DNA from: Enterococcus pingfangensis
Lineage (GTDB): Bacteria; Bacillota; Bacilli; Lactobacillales; Enterococcaceae
Direction: 5' to 3'
NCBI RefSeq assembly: GCF_005405205.1
Contig: NZ_BJDP01000005.1
Location: 124,001 to 188,000, forward strand
DNA: 64,000 bases
Both the position numbers and the translations under genes were made by a program. Each line of letters starts with the position of its first letter. The first letter of the stretch is position 1. The notes below the pieces were generated by a model. That model saw only the letters and a program-made list of their open reading frames with translations, ran no database searches and was not told the origin of the DNA. This document shows, in pieces, positions 42,242 to 51,819 of the stretch.

Positions 42242-42881
42242 ATTGTTGACCATATGTCGCAAATTTCTCCAAGACTTCTTGCATTTGTGCTTGATTTAAT
42301 AGTTTCGGCGTCCCGATGGAGCGGGCGCGATAATCCAGTTTTGCTAAAAATTCAATATCTTTTGCCACACTGAAGGCGCTGGGAAGATCTGGACCGATCG
42401 TTAGGACGCCATGATTTCCTAATAAGATTCCATTGTCTTCGTGGATAAAATTAAAGGCTTCTTCAGCTAATTCGTAAGTTCCAAAGGTTTTGTACGCGCA
42501 ACAGCGGACTTGTTCACCTACGGAACCGATGATGTAATGCAGCGGCTCAATTGCTTGCTGCAGACAGGCAAAAGTCGTCGCGTATTCTGAATGTGTATGA
42601 ACGACAGACCGTACCTCTGGTCGATTCGCATAAAAAATACTATGCAGCTCATACTCACTTGATGGTTTGCGCGTTCCTTCCAAAACGTTGCCCTCTAGAT
42701 CCATCAAAACGATGTCTGCGGATTTTGTTTCAAAATAAGGGACGCCGCTTGGACTGATCAGCATGACTTGTTCTTCAGGCAAATACAGACTGATATTGCC
42801 GCCAGTTCCGGTAGTCAAATTTTCAGTAATCAGCTTTTTGCCGTATTCAACAATCAACTCGCGTTCTTTTTGGTACTTCAT
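42240..42881 (-). CDS. Class II aldolase (fuculose-1-phosphate-aldolase-like; Ald2/DrdA type)
   Basis: A 213-residue zinc aldolase with TTGTGGNISLYL near residue 22, SPSGVPY, the acidic SSEYELH (catalytic Glu), HTHSEYATTFA (two Zn-binding His) and LLGNHGVLTIG (third His). In this context it most likely cleaves 5-deoxyribulose-1-phosphate or 5-methylthioribulose-1-phosphate to DHAP plus acetaldehyde or 2-methylthioacetaldehyde. The inference comes from its place after an MtnA-like isomerase and an MtnK-like kinase. GATAGGAGC precedes the ATG. Confidence 0.82.
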   Translation of the reverse strand: MKYQKERELIVEYGKKLITENLTTGTGGNISLYLPEEQVMLISPSGVPYFETKSADIVLMDLEGNVLEGTRKPSSEYELHSIFYANRPEVRSVVHTHSEYATTFACLQQAIEPLHYIIGSVGEQVRCCAYKTFGTYELAEEAFNFIHEDNGILLGNHGVLTIGPDLPSAFSVAKDIEFLAKLDYRARSIGTPKLLNQAQMQEVLEKFATYGQQ

Positions 42882-42894
42882 TTTTTTGCTCCTA

Positions 42895-43959
42895 TCAATA
42901 AAAATTATTTTCAGGTTGTTCCGTTAAATAGCGTTTTAAATCATAAGGTGAAAAAATTCCCCGATCAGTCACGACCGCACCGATCAATTCTGGCGGCGTA
43001 ATGTCAAAAGATGGATAAATCGCTTTGACTCCTGCTAACGTGTGTTTGATCCCATTTAATTCCATGACTTGCTCCGGATCGCGCATCTCGATCTTGATGC
43101 TTTCGTGCGTCAGTTTATCTGTATCTGGAATTCCAGTAACAAAATAAGGGATACCAAAACGCTGCGCTAAAATCGCGATTTGATATGTACCGACTTTATT
43201 GGCGATATAGCCGTCTTGAGCGATCGTGTCGGCTGCCGAAGTAAAGAGATCGATCTGTTCATGTTCCATCAAATACGCGATCATGTTATCAGAAACGACG
43301 GTCGTATCAAATCCCATTTCCGCACAACAACTGGCAGTCAGCTGCGCCCCTTGCAAATACGGGCGTGTTTCGGCACAAAAAAAGCGCAGCGTTTTTTGTT
43401 GTTCAAGCGCTTCACGCAACAGCATTCCGATGATCGTTTCTCCGAAACATTGCGTTAGAACTGTCCCGTTGTCAGGGATTTTTGCGATCAAGTATTTCGC
43501 CACTTGATTCATCGTATAATAGCGGCGGTTCAAAGAATCAATCGTATTTTGCTTGATTGCTCCTGTGGGGTCTTCGCCTTTTGCTAATGCTGTTTCTGCG
43601 ACTGCCACACACTTTTCAGTGATCAAGGTCATCCGATTAGCAGTCGTTGGACGCGCATTAGCAATCGTTGCTGCTGCTTTTTTTAAATACAACAGCTGAG
43701 CTGCAGGCGTTAAATTTTTGCTTTCTTCTGCCGCCAATGCCATGCCCATTCCTGCCGCCGTGTATGGTCCCGCACTTTGCGTCACCATATCTGTGATGGC
43801 TTGCGCGACTGCTTGATGGGTCTCGCATTCGACAAATTCTACCCGTGTCGGATAGATTCGCCGATCTAAAATACGAACCTTGCCATCTTCATACCAAGCG
43901 ACATTTTCATATTGCAGCAATGTCGGCATCGTATAATCTTGTCTTTCCAACTTACTCAC
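42895..43959 (-). CDS. MtnA/DrdI-like sugar-1-phosphate isomerase
   Basis: A 354-residue eIF2B-alpha-like protein. It has the catalytic Cys context NGTVLTQCFGETI near residue 165 and the acid region TSAADTIAQDGYIANKVGTYQIA near 242. It lacks the canonical RGAPAIG of MtnA; that place reads SAGPYTAAG, so it belongs to a divergent branch. It would isomerise 5-methylthioribose-1-phosphate or 5-deoxyribose-1-phosphate to the ribulose form. The GTG start at 43959 overlaps mtnK by eight bases; TTG at 43950 has better spacing from AGAAGG and is the alternative start. Confidence 0.8.
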   Translation of the reverse strand: MSKLERQDYTMPTLLQYENVAWYEDGKVRILDRRIYPTRVEFVECETHQAVAQAITDMVTQSAGPYTAAGMGMALAAEESKNLTPAAQLLYLKKAAATIANARPTTANRMTLITEKCVAVAETALAKGEDPTGAIKQNTIDSLNRRYYTMNQVAKYLIAKIPDNGTVLTQCFGETIIGMLLREALEQQKTLRFFCAETRPYLQGAQLTASCCAEMGFDTTVVSDNMIAYLMEHEQIDLFTSAADTIAQDGYIANKVGTYQIAILAQRFGIPYFVTGIPDTDKLTHESIKIEMRDPEQVMELNGIKHTLAGVKAIYPSFDITPPELIGAVVTDRGIFSPYDLKRYLTEQPENNFY

Positions 43960-45178
43960 CTTCTAATTCATTGATTCTATCGATCAGTTGACTGCCGCTA
44001 GTAATGTGCTTGCGATCGATAATTAATTGGATTCCTAATTTTAATAACATTTGCTCTGCTTCTGCTTTTTTCTCTAACGGGATCAAAGATAATTCTTTGA
44101 CCTTTGAATTGCCTACCACCCGCCGAATGATCTCTGTTCCAGCATACCCAACCGCATCTGTCAAAATCTCTTGCAGTAGCGCCTCTTTAAATGCTTGGTT
44201 TCGATAAAGCGAAAAAGTCACCGCTTCATCGTAGTATTCAGCTAATTTTTGTCGAACTTGATCATAAACTGTCCCGATCGTTTGTTTGATCCACTGATGG
44301 AACACTTGATCGACTGTCGGGTCAAACAAATTTTTGACTAGCGGAAAATAAAGATGGGCGATAACATTACCGATGTCATAGCCCGCCGGTCCATAAAAAG
44401 CAAACTCCGGATCAATGACTTTCAAACCGGTTTGATTGATAAAAATAGAACCGGTATGAAGATCGCCATGCACCAATGATTGAGCATTGTTCATAAAGTT
44501 ATTGCGCAACAGCGCGACCTCGGCTTGCAACGGGGCATTCTCGTATAAATTTTTGATGACAAACGACTCATTACCGGGAGTCAAAACATTTTGCTGCTTA
44601 TAGTCATCGTAAGGTTCGGTAAAGACCAAATCTTCGCTGATATCGCACATCTCAGGATTAATGAAATCTTTGACCCGCAGCTTTTTCACCTCGCGGTCCA
44701 AAACAAGATCACTCGTAAAAAGCAGTGTCCGAGCCAAATATTCCGTGATTTCCTCACTAAAGTCAGGAAAGATTTTCTTTTCGATCAATTCATAACGCAT
44801 GTTTTGATAATCTGAGATATCTTCCATCGTCAAGGCATACATTTTTTGATCATAATGATATACTTCCGGTACAAACCGCGGTGCCAACTCATTTTGCAAC
44901 CATAAGATCTCTGCTTCGATCCGATTGCGGTCGATGGTCAATGGCCGCCCAGAAGAACGCAACAAGACATCCGCTTGCTTGATGATCAGACTTTCTTGCG
45001 TCGCTTGATTTACCACCCGAAAAATATAATTGATGTTCCCATCGCCAATCTCAGTCACCGTTAACGGATCCGCGCTGGAAAAAGCACCCAATTTCTCCAC
45101 CACATATTTTTTGACCGCTGCGCTGTCCATTAAAAAATGCTCTTGATATGTCGTTGTTTCATTCGGTGTGATCCTCAT
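43952..45178 (-). CDS. mtnK: S-methyl-5-thioribose kinase (MtnK-like)
   Basis: A 408-residue APH-like kinase with the MtnK marks: EIGDGNINYIFRVVN near residue 42, EAEILWLQNE, the catalytic loop SLVHGDLHTGSIFI near 228, and VIDPEFAFYGPAGYDIGN. It phosphorylates methylthioribose, or by extension 5-deoxyribose. GAGGTGAT precedes the ATG. It is the first gene of the three-gene unit kinase-isomerase-aldolase, which would pass carbon to DHAP instead of the long methionine salvage route; no other mtn genes are seen. Confidence 0.88.
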   Translation of the reverse strand: MRITPNETTTYQEHFLMDSAAVKKYVVEKLGAFSSADPLTVTEIGDGNINYIFRVVNQATQESLIIKQADVLLRSSGRPLTIDRNRIEAEILWLQNELAPRFVPEVYHYDQKMYALTMEDISDYQNMRYELIEKKIFPDFSEEITEYLARTLLFTSDLVLDREVKKLRVKDFINPEMCDISEDLVFTEPYDDYKQQNVLTPGNESFVIKNLYENAPLQAEVALLRNNFMNNAQSLVHGDLHTGSIFINQTGLKVIDPEFAFYGPAGYDIGNVIAHLYFPLVKNLFDPTVDQVFHQWIKQTIGTVYDQVRQKLAEYYDEAVTFSLYRNQAFKEALLQEILTDAVGYAGTEIIRRVVGNSKVKELSLIPLEKKAEAEQMLLKLGIQLIIDRKHITSGSQLIDRINELEGE

Positions 45179-45292
45179 AATATCACCTCATTCATTTCAT
45201 TTTACTATCGAGAAACGTCTCACAAACTCGATCAGCTTCTAGTACGTTATGTTTTTTTCTTTTGCTTATCGTCCACAAAATTCATTTTATTA

Positions 45293-45360
45293 AGAAAAAA
45301 ACACCCACCTAAAAGTTTACATTTAAACAAGTCAAATGCAACTTTTCGGTGAGTGTTCTT
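45293..45360 (-). terminator. Large terminator hairpin after the sorbitol operon
   Basis: The minus strand forms a two-tier stem (AACACTCACC with GGTGGGTGTT, then AAAAGTT-ATTT pairing inside) followed by a long T-run. It ends the gut operon before the mtnK promoter. Confidence 0.8.
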
Positions 45361-45712
45361 ATTTAATCATAATTTTTGTGCCGATGGTGATGGTCGGTAG
45401 CTCTTTATCTTCTACGTAGAGTGTACCCGGAAGTTCCGCCGTTTCTGATCCATCAAAGCGTAAGGTGATATGGCCTAAGTCATCCAAATTTTTCTTTACC
45501 ACATCTCCGACTGCGGTGATTTTGTAGCTTTGATCGTCAAAAGAAAAATTCATTCCTGCGGTGATCTCATCGGTCGATGGCGACAACTGGATATTGTAAC
45601 AGTAATCTGCTAATGTTTCCGGCGCGTCATTTCCAAAGAGAATCAACATTTTTTCTTGTCGAAACATCTCTGCTTCAGGTCCAATATGGGTAACGTGTGT
45701 CTCAAAAATCAT
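45359..45712 (-). CDS. gutA: PTS glucitol/sorbitol EIIA
   Basis: A 117-residue EIIA of the Gut family, with the phosphorylated His likely in THVTHIGPEAEMF. Further marks are LILFGNDAPETLADYCYNI, FDDQSYKITAVGD and LGHITLRFDG, all typical of the SrlB/GutA fold. It takes the phosphate from HPr and passes it to EIIB. It is the last gene of the operon in the gutFRMCBA order. Confidence 0.92.
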   Translation of the reverse strand: MIFETHVTHIGPEAEMFRQEKMLILFGNDAPETLADYCYNIQLSPSTDEITAGMNFSFDDQSYKITAVGDVVKKNLDDLGHITLRFDGSETAELPGTLYVEDKELPTITIGTKIMIK

Positions 45713-45733
45713 CCTTCATCTCTCCAAACATTT

Positions 45734-46726
45734 TTAACTATATAATCCAAAACTTGCTAACCAAGCAACAATTACTCTTGGCACACCATTTAAGAAGCGG
45801 GAATATAAAACGGATGGTACCCCAACTTCAACTGTTTCTGCTTCAGCTTCTTCTAATCCTAAACCAACTGGGATAAAATCGCAGGCATTTTGCGTATTGA
45901 TCGCAAACAATGCTGGCAATGCTAATTGCGGTGGAATGTTTCCTTTTCCAATCTCAACCCCGATCAAAGTTCCCAAAATTTGGCTGATAACCGCCCCAGG
46001 TCCTAATAACGGTGATAAGAATGGCAATGAACAGATAAAACCAATAATGATCAATCCAAAAACATTTCCTGCCAGCGGTTTCATTAAATTAGCAAAAACC
46101 GTTCCGATCCCTGAACCTTGAATAATCCCAATCAATAATGAAACAAAAGCCATGAACGGAATCACAGTATTGATCATTGTCTGTACGCCTTCACGAGCGG
46201 ATTGATTGAAGGTTGCTACAACTTTCCCGGCGCCCATCCCGATTTTAGCGATAAAACTTTGCTGTTCTGCTCGTTGTTCCGTAATTTTTTTGTCAGTTGA
46301 ATATTTGTATTTCTTTTCAGCCGGTTCTTCCGTTGCGTGAAGTGTTGCGCTCTCTTCAGTCAATGTGATTTGATTAAGGCCTACTGCGGAAACATAAATA
46401 TCTTCAGTAATGTATTGCGCTAACGGACCGCTTTTTCCAGTTGGGACGATATTGATCGTTGGAATATTTTTCTTTGGGTAGATCCCGCAGCGTAACGTCC
46501 CGCCGCAGTCGATGATCGCTAAAGCGATTTCATCATCAGGAATAGATGTTTTGAATCCATTAACAGCTTCCATACCAGTTAATTCAGCAATTTTATCTAC
46601 GATCGCCGGTTTTTCGCCGCCGCCTGTTACATAGATAAATTTGTGTTTTTCTTCAGTTGGTGTGATCACTAAAGGGCCGCCGAAACCGCCATTTCCCTTC
46701 ACTACTTTAATACTATTATAAGCCAT
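45734..46726 (-). CDS. gutB: PTS glucitol/sorbitol EIIB (SrlE/GutB type)
   Basis: A 330-residue protein. The N-terminal EIIB part has [41 protein letters not shown] and the phosphorylatable Cys likely in [12 protein letters not shown]. The C-terminal half has several membrane helices and the characteristic end [21 protein letters not shown]. It belongs to the membrane channel with EIIC and phosphorylates incoming sorbitol. AGGAGGA precedes the ATG. Confidence 0.93.
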   Translation of the reverse strand: MAYNSIKVVKGNGGFGGPLVITPTEEKHKFIYVTGGGEKPAIVDKIAELTGMEAVNGFKTSIPDDEIALAIIDCGGTLRCGIYPKKNIPTINIVPTGKSGPLAQYITEDIYVSAVGLNQITLTEESATLHATEEPAEKKYKYSTDKKITEQRAEQQSFIAKIGMGAGKVVATFNQSAREGVQTMINTVIPFMAFVSLLIGIIQGSGIGTVFANLMKPLAGNVFGLIIIGFICSLPFLSPLLGPGAVISQILGTLIGVEIGKGNIPPQLALPALFAINTQNACDFIPVGLGLEEAEAETVEVGVPSVLYSRFLNGVPRVIVAWLASFGLYS

Positions 46727-46788
46727 GTTTGTTCCTCCTAATAGATTCTTCTCTACTTTTTATCTTGGATACAACGTCATAGGTCGTA

Positions 46789-47340
46789 TTAGTCGACTAA
46801 TTTAACTTCTTTGCTTAGTTCGATTCCTTGCTGCTTGCAAACGAATGCTGTCGTGAAGTCTGTTACCCAGCCGCCGATAAAGTTCATTACGATCCCAACA
46901 AACATATAGCGTATGGCTAGTTCCATCGAGTTTAGACCTAATTGAGTGATTCCTTGGGCAATCCCCATCCAAACAAATAATTCACCGGGATTGATATGAG
47001 GGAAAACACCATTACTCGTATGACAAAACTGTGCTTGGGAAGCGTAATAACTTGGTTTGTAATATTCTGGTAAAAAGCGAGCCATAGTGAAAGACATTGG
47101 ATTTCCTAACATAAAAGCGGAAACAAATGGCAAAATCAAATAGCGAGTAAATGGATTTTTAGAAGACGCTTTAGCAATTTTCGTTACACGTTCTTCTCCT
47201 AAAAAGGCGATCAGTGTGTTCATGGCAACCATCAACATCAAAACAACGGGGACGATCCCAGTCATCCAACTAATAAAGGTTTCTGCTCCGGTTTGGAAGA
47301 GACTCATAAATCCTTCCGCAAACTTTGTAATATAATCCAT
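46789..47340 (-). CDS. gutC: PTS glucitol/sorbitol EIIC (SrlA/GutC type)
   Basis: A 183-residue integral membrane protein. It has ETFISWMTGIVPVVLMLMVAMNTLIAFLGEERV near residue 20, NPMSFTMARFLPEYYKPSYYASQAQFCHTSNGVFPHINPGELFVW in the middle (the family's conserved core) and the end GIVMNFIGGWVTDFTT. It is the sugar-translocating subunit. It lies between gutM and gutB. Confidence 0.93.
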   Translation of the reverse strand: MDYITKFAEGFMSLFQTGAETFISWMTGIVPVVLMLMVAMNTLIAFLGEERVTKIAKASSKNPFTRYLILPFVSAFMLGNPMSFTMARFLPEYYKPSYYASQAQFCHTSNGVFPHINPGELFVWMGIAQGITQLGLNSMELAIRYMFVGIVMNFIGGWVTDFTTAFVCKQQGIELSKEVKLVD

Positions 47341-47342
47341 TC

Positions 47343-47822
47343 TTATACACGTCCTTTAGTAAATTTTGTTTGAATCGAATGTTTCATCAACGATAACTGC
47401 GTCCCTAGATTCATCAGTGGAGAAATAGGTTTCGTTTCTTGATAATTTCCCTTTTCAACTGCTAAATAGACCTTTTGTGCATTTTCTGCTGCTTGACGCG
47501 TCAATTTATTCTCTTTTGTTAAGATAGCTGACTCCATTAATTGATGGATATCGATCCCGACAAATTGGGGACGCGCTTTAAACCGAGCCACTACGGAGAT
47601 TCCTTGCATCATCTCTGCTTCTTGAATGATTCCCTTATCTGAAACGCCTAATAATAAAATCGTTCCCGAAGCAATTTTTCCAGGTCGGCGGCCAATAGCC
47701 ACTTTTCCTTTACGTTTCATCCTGATATAGACTGTGTTAAAATTTTTGATTTGCTTCATTCCTAACAAAATCTGAAAAATGTAAGCAATAATGGCAATAA
47801 CTCCTAAAACGATGATGTTCAT
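47343..47822 (-). CDS. gutM: Glucitol operon activator GutM
   Basis: A 159-residue protein with an N-terminal membrane segment (about residues 3-22), followed by NFNTVYIRMKRKGKVAIGRRPGKIASGTILLLGVSDKGII, the GutM family core. GutM acts together with GutR in induction of sorbitol genes in enterobacteria and lactobacilli. The start overlaps the gutR stop in the form ATGA. Confidence 0.9.
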   Translation of the reverse strand: MNIIVLGVIAIIAYIFQILLGMKQIKNFNTVYIRMKRKGKVAIGRRPGKIASGTILLLGVSDKGIIQEAEMMQGISVVARFKARPQFVGIDIHQLMESAILTKENKLTRQAAENAQKVYLAVEKGNYQETKPISPLMNLGTQLSLMKHSIQTKFTKGRV

Positions 47823-49672
47823 TTGATCCCGTCTCCTTCCACAATTAACTGACAGTAATCTTCTTTATTATTGATTTGCTTGACTTCTTTTCGCAGCGTA
47901 TCATTTGCTGAAATAACAAAGATCGTATCATAAAAACTCAATAATTCTTTTTCCATAGCGAGTGTTAAATTTTCCGGAATCGCCACTAAAAAAACTAATT
48001 CAATGTCTTCCAAAGAAGAGCCTTCTGCATAGGTTCCAATCATTACTAAAATTTCTTCGATCTGATGATTGATTCCGTGAGGAAAAGCGATTCCATTCCC
48101 GATTACGGCAGATTCTTCTTTAGCCTTTTCTAAAATATAACTTTTAAATGTCTCATCGACCTTCTGCTTGATTACTAATTCATCTAACATCATTGTTAGA
48201 TTTTCTTCATAAGAAAGTTGCTTATCCAGCTGCATGAAGTTCATCTGAATGTGATCAAAAATAGCTGCTTTCGTCGCAACGATCCGTTTCCACTCGCTCA
48301 GCAGCCAATTTTCATTGAACAAATCTGTCAGCTTGATCACTACGGTCGTCGCCTTTGTATGCTTCAATGGAACCGTGGTAAAAACTGCAAAATAACGATC
48401 CAGATCCTTGGTCTCATATTCTTCTTCAGAATAATGCGAGATTCGAATGTTGGGACCTAGGACGGTCTCTAGTTGACGTTTGATCATCAATGCTGTTCCT
48501 TTGCCTGTATTGCAGACGACGGCGATTTCTTTCATCTTTGTCTGATTATCAGATTTTAATGCGAGTTCAAAATAGATCGCCAAGTAAGAGATCTCTGAAA
48601 TTTGCTTTGGCTTTTGTAAAAATTGTGCCAAAGCATTGATTCCTAATTCTGCCAGTTCATGAGCAAAGGCATGTTTTTGCTTGAATTCCTCGTGAAAGAT
48701 ATCATACGTCTCTACTTGAAAAATCAACCGATTGATTAAAAACATGAAATGAGTACGCAGATTAATGAACAATTCTGCTTGATCCAAATTAATAAGGACC
48801 GCTGCATTGATCTGATCCATCATGAATTGAAACACTTTTTTCACTTCGGTATTATCGGCTTTTGTTTCAAGTACTAAATTATTATTAAAAATATTCAGTG
48901 GAAAACATAGAAAGTCAAAATCAAATTGACTGATTGTCAAACTATATTCTGTCGCCAAACTGACAAACAAGTCTTCTAGCAGCGGGTCACCTTCAAAATA
49001 ATTGATATAATGAGGAACACTTTGTGCAAGAGCATTGCCTGAACGAATCCGTTGAATAGTCAAAGTTATTGTTTTTTTCATCAAACCCAAGGTTCGGAAA
49101 TCTAATTTTTTATCCAACGCGATTGAATCAATTTGGCGTAATAATTCCTCACTCAAATTCGGCTGCTTCAAGTAATCGTAAGCATGATGCAAATACAATA
49201 TGCGCAGCTGTGCTTCCGTTCCATCCATCAATAGTCCTTTATTAGGTGTACCAATTAAAGAGACCTGATAGCTTTTCATAATTTTTTTTAGATGACTTAA
49301 ATCCTTGTTTACCGTCGATCGGCTAACTCCTAAAATTTCAGATAGATCATCAATTACGATATAATCGGTTTGTTTCATAAAACAATCGATCAAAACAGCC
49401 ATTCGCTTCGTACTTGAATTAAAATCTGTTTGTTGTTTTAAACTTCCATTCATGATCTCTGAAAATTGTTGAGAGTCGATTATTTTCAATGAATAAATTG
49501 CGTTATTTTCTTCGATCATTGCCGTACATTCCATCTGATCGTTTAATAATTGAATCGTTTTTTTGGTGGTTTGAGCACTCGTACCAGTTATTTTCTGCAA
49601 TTCCTCTAAACTCAAATAATCTTGGGTAATAAAATGTTGCAGTAATTGATACCAGCGATTGATCAATGCCAT
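47819..49672 (-). CDS. gutR: PRD-domain PTS regulator GutR
   Basis: A 617-residue multidomain regulator. N-terminal HTH domains (about residues 10-60 and 90-150, with DDLSEILGVSRSTVNKDLSHLKK) are followed by PRD domains to about 390, an EIIB-like domain (EIAVVCNTGKGTALMIKRQL near 396), and a C-terminal EIIA-type domain with the phosphorylatable His in GNGIAFPHGINHQIEEILV near 548. It is activated or inhibited by PTS phosphorylation. It stands second in the operon in gutFRMCBA order. GGTGGGG precedes the ATG. Confidence 0.92.
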   Translation of the reverse strand: MALINRWYQLLQHFITQDYLSLEELQKITGTSAQTTKKTIQLLNDQMECTAMIEENNAIYSLKIIDSQQFSEIMNGSLKQQTDFNSSTKRMAVLIDCFMKQTDYIVIDDLSEILGVSRSTVNKDLSHLKKIMKSYQVSLIGTPNKGLLMDGTEAQLRILYLHHAYDYLKQPNLSEELLRQIDSIALDKKLDFRTLGLMKKTITLTIQRIRSGNALAQSVPHYINYFEGDPLLEDLFVSLATEYSLTISQFDFDFLCFPLNIFNNNLVLETKADNTEVKKVFQFMMDQINAAVLINLDQAELFINLRTHFMFLINRLIFQVETYDIFHEEFKQKHAFAHELAELGINALAQFLQKPKQISEISYLAIYFELALKSDNQTKMKEIAVVCNTGKGTALMIKRQLETVLGPNIRISHYSEEEYETKDLDRYFAVFTTVPLKHTKATTVVIKLTDLFNENWLLSEWKRIVATKAAIFDHIQMNFMQLDKQLSYEENLTMMLDELVIKQKVDETFKSYILEKAKEESAVIGNGIAFPHGINHQIEEILVMIGTYAEGSSLEDIELVFLVAIPENLTLAMEKELLSFYDTIFVISANDTLRKEVKQINNKEDYCQLIVEGDGIK

Positions 49673-49692
49673 CTTGTTACCCCACCTTCTGT

Positions 49693-50493
49693 TTATCCGC
49701 GAGTTTTTCCTCCAGCAACATTGGTTGTAATACCAGTAATATAACTAGACCGGTTAGATAGATAATAGCATACCAAATCGGCAACTTCACTGAGTTTTCC
49801 ACTGCGGCCTAACGGGATGGTAGTTGTTTTGCTATAATTTTTACGCAAATCATCAACACTGATTCCGCGGGTATAGGCTAATGCTGTTTCATATTTTACC
49901 GTTCGCAAGCCTGTTTCTTCCATAATACCCGGAGCGATTCCCACTACGCGAATTCCTTTTTTGCCTAATTCTTTTGCCCAAGAACGTGTATAACTATTAA
50001 CTGCCGCTTTTGTTGCGGCATATGGGCTCTGACCTTCTGAACCTTCGAGCCCACTTTCAGATGACATATTGATGATGACGCCTTCGCTTCTTCCCACCAT
50101 GTTGCGCACAACGGCCTGAGTCATTAAAAATACGCCTTTTTGATTGATGGCTATAATTTTATCAAAGACTGCATCTGACAATTCAAATTCTCCATGCGGA
50201 TCAGCTGAATCTACTAATAACCGCGGCACATTGATTCCCGCGTTATTCACTAAACCATCGATCTGACCTAAATCTTTAATGACTCGCGCCACGTTTTCTT
50301 CTACTTGTTGACGATCCGAAATATCTGTTTGGTAAAAATGCAGATTCTCATGAGCCTGCTTACCTTCTTGAAGATCAAAATTCGCTACCGCTACACCTTG
50401 CTCCAACAACTCATCAATAATGCTAGCGCCAATCCCTGAAGAACCTCCCGTTACGATTACTTTCTTTCCTGCAATGTCTAACCAATCTGACAT
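49693..50493 (-). CDS. gutF: Sorbitol-6-phosphate 2-dehydrogenase (SDR)
   Basis: A 266-residue SDR oxidising sorbitol-6-phosphate to fructose-6-phosphate. It has TGGSSGIG near residue 16, NNAGIN near 88, a catalytic Ser in NMSSESG, YAATK, and APGIMEETGL. The Asp in FDLQEGK after the second strand favours NAD. As first gene of the sorbitol operon this fits gutF. GAGGAGG precedes the ATG. A cre-like sequence lies upstream. Confidence 0.9.
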   Translation of the reverse strand: MSDWLDIAGKKVIVTGGSSGIGASIIDELLEQGVAVANFDLQEGKQAHENLHFYQTDISDRQQVEENVARVIKDLGQIDGLVNNAGINVPRLLVDSADPHGEFELSDAVFDKIIAINQKGVFLMTQAVVRNMVGRSEGVIINMSSESGLEGSEGQSPYAATKAAVNSYTRSWAKELGKKGIRVVGIAPGIMEETGLRTVKYETALAYTRGISVDDLRKNYSKTTTIPLGRSGKLSEVADLVCYYLSNRSSYITGITTNVAGGKTRG

Positions 50494-50526
50494 TCATTGT
50501 TCCCTCCTCTTATTTACAAACCAAGT

Positions 50527-50540
50527 ATAAAGCGCTTTCC
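50527..50540 (-). promoter_or_regulatory. Cre-like site upstream of the sorbitol operon
   Basis: ATAAAGCGCTTTCC matches the cre consensus at about 11 of 14 positions, on the short stretch before gutF, where a catabolite control site would be expected. Confidence 0.5.
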
Positions 50541-50607
50541 GAAAATGATTAATACACTCTTTTTTTTGTCATTAAAAAAAAAGAGAGACTAATTTGTGAA
50601 AAGAAAA

Positions 50608-50638
50608 AAAGCTATACCAGAATTTCTGGTATAGCTTT
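50608..50638 (-). terminator. Terminator of the galactitol-type dehydrogenase gene
   Basis: AAAGCTATACCAGAA pairs with TTCTGGTATAGCTTT, followed on the minus strand by T residues. Confidence 0.87.
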
Positions 50639-50648
50639 CTTAATTTAA

Positions 50649-51707
50649 TTAGAATTCTCCAGGATTGGATTCGATCATTACTTTGATCTCATTGCCTTCC
50701 ATTACTTTATCAAAGGCTTCACGCCATTCTGTTAATGGGTATTTCTTCGTGATCATTTCATCGATATTGATCGCGCCTTTGGCTAATAGATGGATCGCGA
50801 TTGGCCAATCGTAAGGATTTTGTGACCGGCTGCCAATGTACTCAATTTCTCGTTGGATAATCGATTCAGTATCTAAGTCCACCATTTTATTAGCAAACAG
50901 ACCGACTTGGACGAATTGTCCTTGTTTGCGGAGCAATGGTAAGCTGGCATTAACTGCTGGTACAGCTCCTGATGCGTCGTACACTTTATCAACACCGTAA
51001 CCGTCTGTTACTTCATTGACGATCGCTGCTAAGTCTTCTTTCATTGTGTCGACTACGATATCTGCGCCAAGTTTTTTAGCCAAAGCTAAGCGATGAGCGT
51101 CTTTAGTGATCCCTGTCATGATGACAAAAGCACCAATTTCTTTAGCGATTTGTAACAGGAATAAGCCGATTGGACCAGGTCCCATGATAATGATTGTATC
51201 TTTTAGTTCTAGATGGCTTTTTTGATACATCGCATGGACACAACAAGCCAATGGTTCACTCATCGCAGCACCTTCATAACTTAAATGGTCTGGCAATAGA
51301 TGGATACTTTCTTCTCGTGCCAATACGTAATTTGCCATCGAGCCATTTTGCTGCGTCCCGATTCCTTTACGGTGCGGACACAAATTGTATTGTTTTTCTT
51401 TACAGTAGTCACATTCGCCGCAAACATAAAAAGTAGTTTCACTTGTTACCCGATCACCGACTTTGACTTTGGTTACCTTATCGCCGACTTCAACAACTTC
51501 ACCGGAAAATTCATGACCCAGCACAACTGGTGTGGTAGGATTTTTATATTCGCCCTTAAAAGTATGGATGTCTGAACCGCAAATACCGGTGTAAGCAACT
51601 TTAATCAAGACTTTGTCTTCTGCCGCTGTGGGAACTGGCAGATCGATAAATGCCATTTTGTCATATCCTGGTTCTTGTTTTGAAACGCCCTTCATCATTT
51701 TCGTCAT
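50649..51707 (-). CDS. Zinc-dependent polyol dehydrogenase (MDR family, GatD/sorbitol-dehydrogenase-like)
   Basis: A 352-residue medium-chain dehydrogenase. Catalytic zinc ligands lie in GICGSDIHTFKGEY (Cys) and VVLGHEFSGEV (His, Glu). Structural-zinc Cys residues lie in CGECDYCKEKQYNLC. The Rossmann motif is GPGPIGLFLLQIAK. Co-directional with the galactitol-family PTS genes upstream, so it most likely oxidises the phosphorylated polyol delivered by that PTS, as GatD does for galactitol-1-phosphate. The exact polyol is not deducible. Confidence 0.88.
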   Translation of the reverse strand: MTKMMKGVSKQEPGYDKMAFIDLPVPTAAEDKVLIKVAYTGICGSDIHTFKGEYKNPTTPVVLGHEFSGEVVEVGDKVTKVKVGDRVTSETTFYVCGECDYCKEKQYNLCPHRKGIGTQQNGSMANYVLAREESIHLLPDHLSYEGAAMSEPLACCVHAMYQKSHLELKDTIIIMGPGPIGLFLLQIAKEIGAFVIMTGITKDAHRLALAKKLGADIVVDTMKEDLAAIVNEVTDGYGVDKVYDASGAVPAVNASLPLLRKQGQFVQVGLFANKMVDLDTESIIQREIEYIGSRSQNPYDWPIAIHLLAKGAINIDEMITKKYPLTEWREAFDKVMEGNEIKVMIESNPGEF

Positions 51708-51819
51708 TTCTGTCTCTCCTCATTCATATTAAGGAAAATAATTTTTATCGAAAAAATTATTTTGATTACTATTTTTTTAAATTTAAATGCCTTTTGTTTT
51801 TGTAATTATTCGCCAAAGA

